DNA from: Castellaniella sp044508625 | Lineage (GTDB): Bacteria > Pseudomonadota > Gammaproteobacteria > Burkholderiales > Burkholderiaceae_B | NCBI GenBank assembly: GCA_044508625.1 | Contig: JBIQHJ010000005.1 | Location: forward strand, 1-64,000 | DNA: 64,000 nt | Reading direction: 5' to 3' | In this document: one piece after another, positions 53,297-62,885 of the stretch | How the letters are laid out: the number at the start of each line of letters is the position of its first letter | Numbering within the stretch: position 1 is the first letter of the stretch | Program-made: the position numbers and the translations under genes | The notes under the pieces: generated by a model | What the model was told of the DNA's origin: nothing | Seen by the model: only the letters and a program-made list of their open reading frames with translations | The model's database searches: none

Positions 53297-54232
53297 ATGC
53301 GTAAACGCCTTCCCAGCACCCAGGCCCTGCAGGCCTTCGAGGCCGCCGCGCGGCACGAGAGCTTCACCCGCGCCGCGCAAGAGCTCTCGCTGACCCAGGG
53401 CGCGATCTGCCGCCAGGTCGCCGGCCTCGAGGCGCTCGTCGGCGTGCCGCTGTTCCAGCGCGCGCGCCGCGGCGTGCGCCTGACCGACGCGGGCGAGCGC
53501 TACGGCCGGCTGGTGCGCCGGCAGCTCGACGCGCTGGAGCGCGACACCCAGGCCATCATGGCCCACCAGAGCGGCGGCGTGCTCGAGCTCGCCGTGGTGC
53601 CCACCTTCGCCACCCGCTGGCTGCTGCCCCGCCTGGCCGGGCTGCGCGCCGCGCGCCCGGGGCTGCAGGTCAACCTCGTCACCGGCACCCGCCCCTTTCT
53701 GTTCGAGGACACGGAATTCGACGCGGCCATCTATTCGGGCGATCCGCGCTGGCCGGGCACCCGGGCCCATTTCCTGATGCGCGAGAACCCCGTTCCGGTG
53801 TGCAGCCCGCTGCTGGCCGCCGGCCCGCTGGACGCCGGCGCCATCGCCGCCCTGCCGCTGCTGCAGCAGAGCACCCGGCCCACCGCCTGGCGGGAATGGT
53901 TCGCCTCGGCCGGCGTCGCGGCGCCCGCCGACATGGCGGGCATGCGGCTCGAGCTGTTCTCGATGCTGGCCCAGGCGGCCAGCGACGGGCTGGGCGTGGC
54001 CCTGATCCCGCCCTTCCTGATCCAGCAGGAGCTGGCCCAGGGCGCCCTGGCCGTGCTGAACCCGCACAGCGGCCCCGGCCAGCGCGCCTTCCACCTCATC
54101 GTCCCCGAGCGCAAGGCCTCCCTGCCCGCCCTCGTCCATTTCCGCGACTGGCTGGTCGAGCAGGCGCGGGGCGACGGCGCGGCGGCGGACGGGCTCACAG
54201 CGAGCGGGCCGCCTCCTCCAGCGAGCGCGTGA
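53297..54232 (+). CDS. LysR-family regulator (GcvA-like), divergent from gcdH
   Basis: A 311-residue LysR regulator. N-terminal helix-turn-helix (residues ~1-65: LPSTQALQAFEAAARHESFTRAAQELSLTQGAICRQVAGLE) is of the GcvA type. The effector domain follows from ~90 (LELAVVPTFATRWLLPRL). It is the likely regulator of gcdH and the CoA-transferase (GcdR role). The last ~20 residues are Ala/Pro-rich, and its 3' end overlaps the convergent transaminase gene by 38 bp. Confidence 0.92.
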   Translation: MRKRLPSTQALQAFEAAARHESFTRAAQELSLTQGAICRQVAGLEALVGVPLFQRARRGVRLTDAGERYGRLVRRQLDALERDTQAIMAHQSGGVLELAVVPTFATRWLLPRLAGLRAARPGLQVNLVTGTRPFLFEDTEFDAAIYSGDPRWPGTRAHFLMRENPVPVCSPLLAAGPLDAGAIAALPLLQQSTRPTAWREWFASAGVAAPADMAGMRLELFSMLAQAASDGLGVALIPPFLIQQELAQGALAVLNPHSGPGQRAFHLIVPERKASLPALVHFRDWLVEQARGDGAAADGLTASGPPPPASA

Positions 54233-55556
54233 ACCGGTCCGCCAGCTCGTCGACCTGCGCCCCGGTGATGATCAGCGGCGGGCAGAAGGCCACGCTGTCC
54301 TGGATGCCGCGCAGGATCAGGCCATTGTCCTGGGCCCGGCCCACGACCCGGGCACCGGCCGTGCCGGCCGGATCGAAGGGCGCGCGCGTCGCCTGGTCGG
54401 CCACCAGTTCCACCGCGGCGATCAGGCCCACGCCGCGCACCTCGCCCACCAGGGGATGGCCCGCCAGTTCCCGCAGCCGGCGCTGCAGCACGGCGCCGGC
54501 CGCGGCGGCGTTGTCGACCAGCCCGCGCTCCTCGATCACACGGATGTTCTCCAGCGCCACGGCGGCCGCCACCGGATGGCCGCTGGCCGTATAGCCATGG
54601 CCGAAAGTGCCCAGCTCGCCGCTGTGGCGGGCGATCACCGAGGCCACGCGCTCGTTCATCAGCACGGCGGCCAGGGGCTGGTACGAGGACGTGAGCTGCT
54701 TGGACAGGGTCATGAAATCCGGCTCAATGCCGAACAGCTCCGAGCCGAACATCCGCCCCGTGCGCCCGAAACCCGTGATGACCTCGTCGGCGATCACCAG
54801 CACATCGTGCTTGCGGCAGACCGCCTGCACCTTGGGCCAGTAGGCCTCGGGAGGCACGATCACCCCGCCGGCGCCCATGACGGGCTCGCCGATGAAGGCG
54901 GCCACCGTCTCCGGCCCCTCCCGCAGGATCATCGCCTCGAGCTCGGCGGCCAGCCGATCGGCGAACGCGGCCTCGGTCTCGTCCGGCAGGCCCTCGCGGT
55001 ACCAGTGCGGGCAGCGCGCATGCAGGATCCTGGGCAGGGGCAGGTCGAAGCTGCGGTGGTTGCCCGGCAGGCCGGTGAGGCTCGCCGAGGCCACGGTGAC
55101 CCCGTGGTAGCCGCGGTGGCGGGCGATGATCTTTTTCTTTTCCGGGCGGCCCAGGGCGTTGTTGTAGTACCAGACCATCTTGACGATGGTGTCGTTGGCC
55201 TCCGATCCCGAATTGGTGAAGAACGCCTGGGCCATGCGCCCGCCCGTGAGGCCCACCAGCTTTTCCGCGAGCTCGATCGAGGGCACGTTCGATTTCTGGC
55301 TGAAGGTGTGATAGAAGGGCAGGCATTCCATCTGGCGGCGCGCCGCCTCGATCAGGCGGGGCTCGCCAAAGCCCACGGCCACGCTCCACAGCCCCGACAT
55401 GCCCTCGATGTATTCCTTGCCCGCGGTGTCGTACACGTGGATGCCCTCGCCGCGGGCCATGATGCAGGGGCCCTCCTGGCGCAGGCGCGGCGCGCTGGTG
55501 TAGGAGTGCAACTGGTAGGCGACGTCGCTGCGCGCCAGGCGGTCGGGGGTCCTCAT
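54195..55556 (-). CDS. Class III omega-aminotransferase (putrescine/beta-alanine type)
   Basis: A 453-residue PLP enzyme of the class III family. Motifs: ARGEGIHVYDTAGKEYIEGMSGLWSVAVGFG near residue 35, FFTNSGSEANDTIVKM near 110, RHRGYHGVTVASASLTGLPG near 145, ADEVITGFGRTG near 255, PLP Lys in TLSKQLTSSYQPLAAV near 285, and TASGHPVAAA near 325. It resembles SpuC-like putrescine-pyruvate and omega-amino acid-pyruvate transaminases. With gabT, gbuA and a polyamine-type transporter nearby it probably deaminates an omega-amino compound. AAGGAA ribosome site. It lies 23 nt after the MocR gene. Confidence 0.9.
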   Translation of the reverse strand: MRTPDRLARSDVAYQLHSYTSAPRLRQEGPCIMARGEGIHVYDTAGKEYIEGMSGLWSVAVGFGEPRLIEAARRQMECLPFYHTFSQKSNVPSIELAEKLVGLTGGRMAQAFFTNSGSEANDTIVKMVWYYNNALGRPEKKKIIARHRGYHGVTVASASLTGLPGNHRSFDLPLPRILHARCPHWYREGLPDETEAAFADRLAAELEAMILREGPETVAAFIGEPVMGAGGVIVPPEAYWPKVQAVCRKHDVLVIADEVITGFGRTGRMFGSELFGIEPDFMTLSKQLTSSYQPLAAVLMNERVASVIARHSGELGTFGHGYTASGHPVAAAVALENIRVIEERGLVDNAAAAGAVLQRRLRELAGHPLVGEVRGVGLIAAVELVADQATRAPFDPAGTAGARVVGRAQDNGLILRGIQDSVAFCPPLIITGAQVDELADRFTRSLEEAARSL

Positions 55557-55579
55557 GGATCGATTCCTTTTTTCGAAAG

Positions 55580-57067
55580 TCAGAGATAGGCGCCCATCAC
55601 GCGGGCGAGCGTGTCGAAGGCGGGGCGGATTTCCTCGGGGGTCGCGCCGGCGTAGCCCAGCAGCAGTCCGGGACGCGCATGCGCCCGGTCCGTGTAATAG
55701 GTACTGAGCGCGCGCGTGACCACGCCCTGCTGCAGGGCGTCGCGCACGACCAGGGTGTCGTCCACGCCATCGGGCAGCGCCAGGATGAGATGCAGTCCGG
55801 CCTCCCCTCCGACGACGTCCAGCGAGTCGCCGAAATGCCGGCGGATCTCCTCGATCAGGCAGGCGCGGCGTTCCGCGTAGCGCCTGCGCACGCGGCGGAT
55901 GTGCGAGCTCAGGTGGCCCTCGCGGATGAAGTCCGCCAGGACGGCATGGGTCATCATGTTGCCCTCGCGGTAGAGCTCGGCGACCGAATCGGCGAAGGCG
56001 CCCGCCAGCGCCTGCGGCACGACGAGAAAGCCCACCCGCAGGCCCGGGCACAGGGTCTTGCTGAAGCTGCCGGCATACAGCACCCGCCCGGCCTCGTCCA
56101 TGCCCTGCAGGGATGAAAGCGGGCGCGTGTCGTAGCGGAACTCGCTGTCGTAGTCGTCCTCCAGGATCCAGCACGAGACCTGGCGCGCATAGTCCAGCAG
56201 CATGCGGCGCCGCGCCAGGCTCATCACCATGCCCAGCGGATACTGGTGCGAGGGCGCGACGACGATCAGCCGGGGAGGATGGGCGCGCTCGGCCTCCCCC
56301 GGCCAGATGCCCTCGTCGTCCACGCGGATCGGCACCAGGCGCAGCCCCAGCGACATCAGCAGGTTGCGCACGCCCCAGTAGGCGGGCTCCTCGACCCAGA
56401 CCGTATCGCCCGGATCGCACAGCAGCCGCGCCGCCACGTCGATGCCCTGGTGGATGCCGGTGGTCATCACGACCTGCTGGGCCGTGCTGCGCACGGAACG
56501 CACGCTGCCCAGGTAGTCCGAGATCGCCTGCCGCAGCGGGCCATGGCCGCCGGCCGGCGCGTAGCGCATCAGGTCCCAGGGGCCGGCGCGCCATTGGCGG
56601 TTCTGGATGCGGGACCAGGTCTTGAGGGGGAATTCCCGCACGTCCGGGATGCCGGGCATGAAGGCGCCGGACTGCCGGTTGGAAAAGCCCAGATTGGACA
56701 GCAGGCGGCGCCCGCGGCGCGAAAGATCGTGCCCCGCCGCGGCGCGCGCCGCCGCCGGCTCGCCGCCCTCGTCGACGGCCGCGGGCTCGACCAGGTCCTG
56801 GCTGATGTCCTCGACATAGGTGCCGCGGCCCACGCCCGCATGCACGTAGCCTTCCTCGGCCAACTGGTCGTAGACCTGCAGGACCGTATTGCGGGCGATG
56901 CCCAGCTCGGCCGCCAGATCGCGCGAGGACGGCAGGCGGGCACCGGCCGCCAGATGCCCCTCCAGAATGGCCCTACAGATCAATCGATAGAGGCGATGGT
57001 AGGCGGGACCACCGTCGCCGGGAGCAAAGTGCTGTTGCAACCACTCAGAGAGGATGAACGCGTCCAA
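55580..57067 (-). CDS. MocR/PdxR-family regulator (GntR-HTH plus aminotransferase domain)
   Basis: A 495-residue regulator. N-terminal GntR winged helix (~20-95: YRLICRAILEGHLAAGARLPSSRDLAAELGIARNTVLQVYDQLAEEGYV) is joined to an aminotransferase-I-like domain (~130-490). The PLP Lys is in YAGSFSKTLCPGLRVGF near 325. Such proteins sense GABA or PLP and activate transaminase genes. The start is TTG (57067) with GGGG upstream; no ATG fits without losing the HTH. It sits between the transaminase and gabT, divergent from gabT, a typical place for a GabR-like activator. Confidence 0.9.
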   Translation of the reverse strand: MDAFILSEWLQQHFAPGDGGPAYHRLYRLICRAILEGHLAAGARLPSSRDLAAELGIARNTVLQVYDQLAEEGYVHAGVGRGTYVEDISQDLVEPAAVDEGGEPAAARAAAGHDLSRRGRRLLSNLGFSNRQSGAFMPGIPDVREFPLKTWSRIQNRQWRAGPWDLMRYAPAGGHGPLRQAISDYLGSVRSVRSTAQQVVMTTGIHQGIDVAARLLCDPGDTVWVEEPAYWGVRNLLMSLGLRLVPIRVDDEGIWPGEAERAHPPRLIVVAPSHQYPLGMVMSLARRRMLLDYARQVSCWILEDDYDSEFRYDTRPLSSLQGMDEAGRVLYAGSFSKTLCPGLRVGFLVVPQALAGAFADSVAELYREGNMMTHAVLADFIREGHLSSHIRRVRRRYAERRACLIEEIRRHFGDSLDVVGGEAGLHLILALPDGVDDTLVVRDALQQGVVTRALSTYYTDRAHARPGLLLGYAGATPEEIRPAFDTLARVMGAYL

Positions 57068-57094
57068 ATTGGCCCCATTGATTTTGTAAAAATG

Positions 57095-57130
57095 GATCTA
57101 TTTGATAAACCAAAAGATCAGTATAGTGAA
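57095..57130. promoter_or_regulatory. Direct-repeat site in the MocR-gabT spacer
   Basis: GATCTATTTGATAAA (57095-57109) and GATCAGTATAGTGAA (57116-57130) match at 9 of 15 positions and are offset 21 bp. The second copy contains TATAGT, a plausible gabT -10 lacking a well-spaced -35. Weak promoters with direct repeats are usual for MocR activators. Confidence 0.45.
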
Positions 57131-57174
57131 AAAAAAAGAGGCCGGGAACAGCCGCCCCGCCACAGGAGACGATC

Positions 57175-58449
57175 ATGACGGAAAGCAACCAGGACTGGCA
57201 GGCCCGCAAGAACGCGGCCATCCCCAACGGCATCGGCATCGCCTGCGACTTCTACGCGAGCCGCGCCCTGAACGCCGAGCTGTGGGACGTGGAGGGCCGG
57301 CGCTACATCGATTTCGCCGCCGGCATCGCCGTGGCCAATACCGGCCATCGCCATCCGCGCATCGTGCAGGCCATCCGCGCGCAGCTCGACGCCTTCACCC
57401 ACACCGCCTTCCAGGTCGCGCCCTACGGCTCCTACGTCGAGCTGGCCGAGCGCATCAATCGCCTGACGCCCGGCGATCATCCCAAGAAGACCGCCTTCTT
57501 CACGACCGGCGCCGAGGCCCTCGAAAACGCCGTGAAGATCGCGCGCGCCGCCACCGGGCGCACTGGGGTCATCGCCTTTTCGGGCGCCTTCCACGGCCGC
57601 ACCTTCATGGGCATGGCCCTGACCGGCAAGGTCGCGCCCTACAAGCAGGACTTCGGCCCGCTGCCGGCCGAGGTCTACCACATCCCCTTCCCCAGCCCGC
57701 TGGACGGCGTGTCCACCGAGGATTCCCTGCGCGCGCTGGACCTGCTGTTCAAGGCCGACATCGCCCCGGGCCGGGTGGCGGCCATCGTCGTCGAGCCGGT
57801 CCAGGGCGAAGGCGGCTTCAACGTCGCGCCGCCCGAGCTCCTGCAGGCGCTGCGCGCGCGCTGCGACGCCCACGGCATCCTGCTGATCGCCGACGAGGTC
57901 CAGACCGGCTTCGCCCGCACCGGCAGGATGTTCGCCATCGAGCATTCGGGCGTCGTCCCCGACCTGATCACCATGGCCAAGAGCCTGGCCGGCGGCATGC
58001 CGCTGTCCGCCGTCTGCGGCCGGGCCGATCTCATGGACGCCGCGCCGCGCGGCTCGCTGGGCGGCACCTACGCGGGCAATCCGCTGGCCATCGCCTCCGC
58101 CCTGGCCGTGCTGGACGTGATCGAGGAGGAAGGCCTGGCCGCGCGCGCCGAGGCCCTGGGCCGGCGCCTGCGCCAGGCGCTGATCGGTTTCGCGCACCCG
58201 CGGGTGGCGGACATCCGCGGCCTGGGCGCCATGGTGGCCGCCGAGTTCCGCGGCCCGGACGGCCGGCCGGATCCCGACACGGCCGCCCGCATCCAGCGCA
58301 GCGCGCGCGATCATGGCCTGATCCTGCTGACCTGCGGCGCCCACGGCCACGTCATCCGTTTCCTGTTTCCCCTGACAATCCCCGATGGCCTGCTGGAGGA
58401 AGGCCTGACTATCCTCCGGGAAGCGATGGCCGCGAACCCGCCGCGCTGA
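57175..58449 (+). CDS. gabT: 4-Aminobutyrate aminotransferase GabT
   Basis: A 424-residue class III PLP transaminase that converts GABA plus 2-oxoglutarate to succinate semialdehyde plus glutamate. GabT-specific signatures: RYIDFAAGIAVANTGHRHP near residue 43, FFTTGAEALENAVKIARA near 109, AFHGRTFMGMALTGK near 140, EPVQGEGGF near 205, ADEVQTGFARTG near 240, PLP Lys in MAKSLAGGMPLS near 270, and LGGTYAGNPLA near 300. It has an AGGAG ribosome site. No succinate-semialdehyde dehydrogenase gene is in the window. First gene of the gabT-transporter-gbuA run. Confidence 0.93.
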   Translation: MTESNQDWQARKNAAIPNGIGIACDFYASRALNAELWDVEGRRYIDFAAGIAVANTGHRHPRIVQAIRAQLDAFTHTAFQVAPYGSYVELAERINRLTPGDHPKKTAFFTTGAEALENAVKIARAATGRTGVIAFSGAFHGRTFMGMALTGKVAPYKQDFGPLPAEVYHIPFPSPLDGVSTEDSLRALDLLFKADIAPGRVAAIVVEPVQGEGGFNVAPPELLQALRARCDAHGILLIADEVQTGFARTGRMFAIEHSGVVPDLITMAKSLAGGMPLSAVCGRADLMDAAPRGSLGGTYAGNPLAIASALAVLDVIEEEGLAARAEALGRRLRQALIGFAHPRVADIRGLGAMVAAEFRGPDGRPDPDTAARIQRSARDHGLILLTCGAHGHVIRFLFPLTIPDGLLEEGLTILREAMAANPPR

Positions 58450-58493
58450 TGCCAGGATCCGCCTGCCCTTTCCCCGCCCCGGAGGTTGCCCCG

Positions 58494-59585
<1,092 letters not shown>

Positions 59586-59610
59586 CATTCCCACCAAAAC
59601 GGAGACAAGC

Positions 59611-60654
59611 ATGAAAACACGCGCTCTCACGACGGCCCTGGCCCTGGCGATCCCCCTCGCCCTGCTCCAGGCCCCGTCCCATGCCCGCGACCTGACGGTC
59701 GTCAACTTCGGCGGCGCCAACGGCGACGCCCAGAACGTCGCCTTCATCCAGCCTTTCGAGAAAAAGACCGGCAAGAAAGTCATCCCCGTCGCCTACAACG
59801 GCGAACAGGCCAAGGTCAAGGCCATGGTCCAGTCCAACAGCGTGGTCTGGGACGTCGTCGAGATAGAGACCAGCGACCTGGGCCGGGGCTGCGACGAGGG
59901 CCTGTATGAAAACATCGACTGGGGCACGATCCTGGACAAGGGCGACATGGTGCGCGGCGCCCTGCAGTTCTGCGGCGTGGGCACCTTCGTCTGGTCCACC
60001 GTCCTGGGCTACAACGCCGAGACGCTCAAGACCCCGCCGAACGGCTGGGCCGATTTCTGGGACGTCAAGAAAATCCCCGGCAAGCGCGGCATGCGCAAGA
60101 CCGCGCACTACAACGTCGAGTTCGCGCTGATGGCCGACGGCGTGCCGACGCAGGACGTCTACAAGGTCCTGTCCACGCCCGAGGGCGTGGATCGCGCCTT
60201 CAAGAAGCTCGACGAGCTCAAGCCCCACATCCAGTGGTGGGAGGCCGGCGCCCAGCCGCCGCAGATGCTGAGCGCCGGCGACGTCGTCATGTCCACCGTC
60301 TACAACGGCCGCATCGACGCGGCGCAGCGCGAAGGGCGGCCCCTGAAGATCGTCTGGGCCCAGGGCGTCTACGATTTCGACTACTGGGTCATTCCGACGG
60401 GCTCGCCCAACAAGGACCAGGCGATCGAATTCATCCGCTACGCCAGCTCGCCCGAGGCGCAGGCGGCCTACTCGCGCAACATCGCCTACGGCCCGGTCAG
60501 CAAGAAGGCCATCGGCATGCTCGGTTCCGACATCCTGGCCAACCTGCCCAACTCCCCGGCGAACGCCCGCAACGCCCTGTTCAACGACCTCGAGTTCTGG
60601 ACCGACCACGGCGAGGAGCTCGAGCAGCGCTTCACGGCCTGGGCCGCCCGCTGA
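59611..60654 (+). CDS. Polyamine-type ABC transporter substrate-binding protein
   Basis: A 347-residue periplasmic binding protein (PotD/PotF superfamily). The signal peptide ends HARD near residue 24. The mature start DLTVVNFGGANGDAQ is typical of this group, with VWDVVEIE near 75, WADFWDVKKIPGKRG near 150 and DYWVIPTGSPNKDQAIEFI near 258. It probably binds a guanidino or amino acid related to GABA, given gabT and gbuA on either side. Confidence 0.9.
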   Translation: MKTRALTTALALAIPLALLQAPSHARDLTVVNFGGANGDAQNVAFIQPFEKKTGKKVIPVAYNGEQAKVKAMVQSNSVVWDVVEIETSDLGRGCDEGLYENIDWGTILDKGDMVRGALQFCGVGTFVWSTVLGYNAETLKTPPNGWADFWDVKKIPGKRGMRKTAHYNVEFALMADGVPTQDVYKVLSTPEGVDRAFKKLDELKPHIQWWEAGAQPPQMLSAGDVVMSTVYNGRIDAAQREGRPLKIVWAQGVYDFDYWVIPTGSPNKDQAIEFIRYASSPEAQAAYSRNIAYGPVSKKAIGMLGSDILANLPNSPANARNALFNDLEFWTDHGEELEQRFTAWAAR

Positions 60655-60710
60655 ACGGGCGCGGGGCCGGCCGGGCGCCGGCCCCTCCCGACCCTCGGAG
60701 GACTTCCGCC

Positions 60711-61946
60711 ATGGACACGACTCTCGACGATCCCGGCGCCATCCGGCGCTCGATGCGCGCGGCGCAGCGGCGCCGGACCTGGCGCGCCCTCCTGCTGGTC
60801 GGGCCGCTGGCCCTGTTCCTGCTGGCGATCTTCGTGATCCCGATCGCCTCCCTGCTGACCCGGGCCGTCGGCAATCCCGAGGTCATCGGCACCCTGCCCC
60901 ACACCCTGCAGGCGCTGGCCGGCTGGGACGGCCGCTCCGACCCGCCCGACGCGGCCTTCGAGGCGCTGGTCCAGGACCTGTCGCAGGCCAAGAGCTCCCC
61001 GGCCGCCGGCGAACTGGCCCGGCGCCTGAACTACGAAATCCCCGGCTACCGCTCGCTGATCTTCAAGACCCTGCGGCGCATGCCCCTCCAGGCGGCCGAC
61101 GCGGCCGACGCCCGCGCGCGGCTGACGGACCTGGACAAGCGCTGGGCCGAGCCCGCCTACTGGGCGGTGATCGCCGGCAACGAACGGTCCTGGACGCCCT
61201 ATTACCTGCTGGCCTCGCTGGACCTGAAGCTCGACGCCCACGGACGCATCGTGGCGGCGCCTCCCGACACCTCGGCCTTCCAGGAAATCTTTTCGCGCAC
61301 CTTCGTCATCAGCCTGGTGGTGACGCTGATCACCCTCGTGCTGGGCTATCCCCTGGCCTACTGGATCACGTGCCTGCCCAAGCGGCGGGCCAACCTGGTG
61401 CTGATCTGCATCCTCATCCCCTTCTGGACCTCGGTACTGGTGCGCATCGCCGCCTGGGTGGTGCTGCTGCAGCGCGAAGGCCTGATCAACGGCGCCCTGG
61501 AGGGCCTGGGCCTGATCGCGGAGCCCCTGCCCCTGCTGTTCAATCGCCTGGGCGTCTACATCGCCATGGTCCACATACTGCTGCCCTTCATGGTGCTGCC
61601 CCTGTACAGCGTCATGCAGTCGGTCCCGCCCAGCTACCAGCGCGCCGCCATTTCCCTGGGCAGCCATCCCTTCGCCGCCTTCTGGCGGGTCTACGTGCCG
61701 CAGACCTACCCCGGCGTCGCGGCCGGATCGCTGCTGGTGTTCATCATCGCCATCGGCTACTACATCACGCCGGCCCTGCTGGGCGGCGCCGGCGACCAGA
61801 TGATCAGCTACTACGTGGCGTATTTCACCAACCAGACCATCAACTGGGGCATGGCCAGCGCGCTGGGACTGATCCTGCTGGCGGCCACCCTGCTGCTCTA
61901 CGCCCTGTACCGCCGGATCTCCGGCAGGGAACTGGCCCTGAACTAG
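60711..61946 (+). CDS. Polyamine-type ABC permease with a large periplasmic insert (PotB-like)
   Basis: A 411-residue permease. The first helix (~28-50) is followed by a hydrophilic ~140-residue segment (~55-190) before the usual core of about five helices, which starts at TFVISLVVTLITLVLGYPLAYW. The EAA-like loop QRAAISLGSHPFAAFWRVYVPQTYPG is near residue 305. Ordinary PotB proteins are about 285 residues, so the insert accounts for the extra length. CGGAGG precedes the ATG. Confidence 0.88.
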   Translation: MDTTLDDPGAIRRSMRAAQRRRTWRALLLVGPLALFLLAIFVIPIASLLTRAVGNPEVIGTLPHTLQALAGWDGRSDPPDAAFEALVQDLSQAKSSPAAGELARRLNYEIPGYRSLIFKTLRRMPLQAADAADARARLTDLDKRWAEPAYWAVIAGNERSWTPYYLLASLDLKLDAHGRIVAAPPDTSAFQEIFSRTFVISLVVTLITLVLGYPLAYWITCLPKRRANLVLICILIPFWTSVLVRIAAWVVLLQREGLINGALEGLGLIAEPLPLLFNRLGVYIAMVHILLPFMVLPLYSVMQSVPPSYQRAAISLGSHPFAAFWRVYVPQTYPGVAAGSLLVFIIAIGYYITPALLGGAGDQMISYYVAYFTNQTINWGMASALGLILLAATLLLYALYRRISGRELALN

Positions 61947-61965
61947 GGCCCGGAGGACGCGACCC

Positions 61966-62802
61966 ATGTTCAAGACCGGACTCCCGCCCCACCTGTCCCC
62001 CATCGAGCGCGCCTGGCACTACGCGCTGCGCATCCTGTGCGTGCTGATCCTGGTGTTCCTGCTGCTGCCCATCCTGGTGATCATCCCGCTGTCGTTCAAC
62101 CGCAGTTCGATGCTGCTCTATCCGATCCAGTCGTTCTCGCTGCACTGGTACGAGACCCTGTTCCAGTCGGACGACTGGGCCCGGGCGACGGCCAACAGCT
62201 TCATCGTCGCCCCGGCCGCCACCCTGCTCGCCACCATCCTGGGCACGCTGGCCGCGGCGGGCCTGCACCGCGCGCAATTCCGCGGCAAGGGGCTGCTGAT
62301 GGCGGTGCTGATCTCGCCGATGATCGTGCCGCTGGTGGTGACCGGCCTGGGGATCTACCTGTTCTTCGCCCCCTACGGCCTGGTCAACAGCTATGGCGGC
62401 CTGATCCTCGCCCTGGCCGCGATCGGCGCGCCCTTCGTGGTCACCACCGTCTCGGCGACGCTGCAGGGCTTCGATCCCAATCTGCTGCGCGCCAGCTACA
62501 GCCTGGGCGCCGGCCCCGTCCGCAGCTTCTTCGGCGTGACGCTGCCCATCATCGCGCCCGGCATCATCGCGGGCGCCCTGTTCGCCTTCGCCACCGCCTT
62601 CGATGAAATCGTGATCACGCTGTTCCTGGCCGGCCCCGAGCAGGTCACCCTGCCGCGCCAGATGTTCACCGGCATCCGCGAGAACATCAGCCCGGTGATC
62701 GCCGCCGTGGCGACCATCCTGATCCTGTTCTCGACGGCGCTGCTGCTGGTCCTGGAATGGCTGCGCGGCCGCACCGAGGCCAAGATGGTGCGGGAGGACT
62801 GA
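61966..62802 (+). CDS. Polyamine-type ABC permease (PotC-like)
   Basis: A 278-residue permease with six hydrophobic segments. The EAA loop is LLRASYSLGAGPVRSFFGVTLPIIAPG near residue 172. It pairs with the preceding permease. CGGAGG ribosome site. Its last codons are tandemly duplicated just after the stop: the 24-bp unit at 62780-62803 is repeated at 62804-62827, with TGA changed to CGA in the second copy. Confidence 0.92.
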   Translation: MFKTGLPPHLSPIERAWHYALRILCVLILVFLLLPILVIIPLSFNRSSMLLYPIQSFSLHWYETLFQSDDWARATANSFIVAPAATLLATILGTLAAAGLHRAQFRGKGLLMAVLISPMIVPLVVTGLGIYLFFAPYGLVNSYGGLILALAAIGAPFVVTTVSATLQGFDPNLLRASYSLGAGPVRSFFGVTLPIIAPGIIAGALFAFATAFDEIVITLFLAGPEQVTLPRQMFTGIRENISPVIAAVATILILFSTALLLVLEWLRGRTEAKMVRED

Positions 62803-62827
62803 GCCAGGATGGCGCGGGAGGACCGAA
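62780..62827 (+). repeat. 24-bp tandem duplication across the PotC-like stop
   Basis: CCAAGATGGTGCGGGAGGAC... and CCAGGATGGCGCGGGAGGAC... are identical at 20 of 24 positions. The unit is 8 codons. In copy 1 the stop is TGA, in copy 2 CGA. The reading frame beyond it stays open to the gbuA start. Confidence 0.8.
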
Positions 62828-62885
62828 CCATGACCCGCGGACGGGCCGCGCGCCGCGCGGATGCGCCTTGCAAGGAGGAAAACCC

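Noticed and set aside
62803..62885. Small peptide between the PotC-like gene and gbuA
   Set aside because: It is the open continuation of the duplicated permease end, without its own ribosome site, and runs into the gbuA start.
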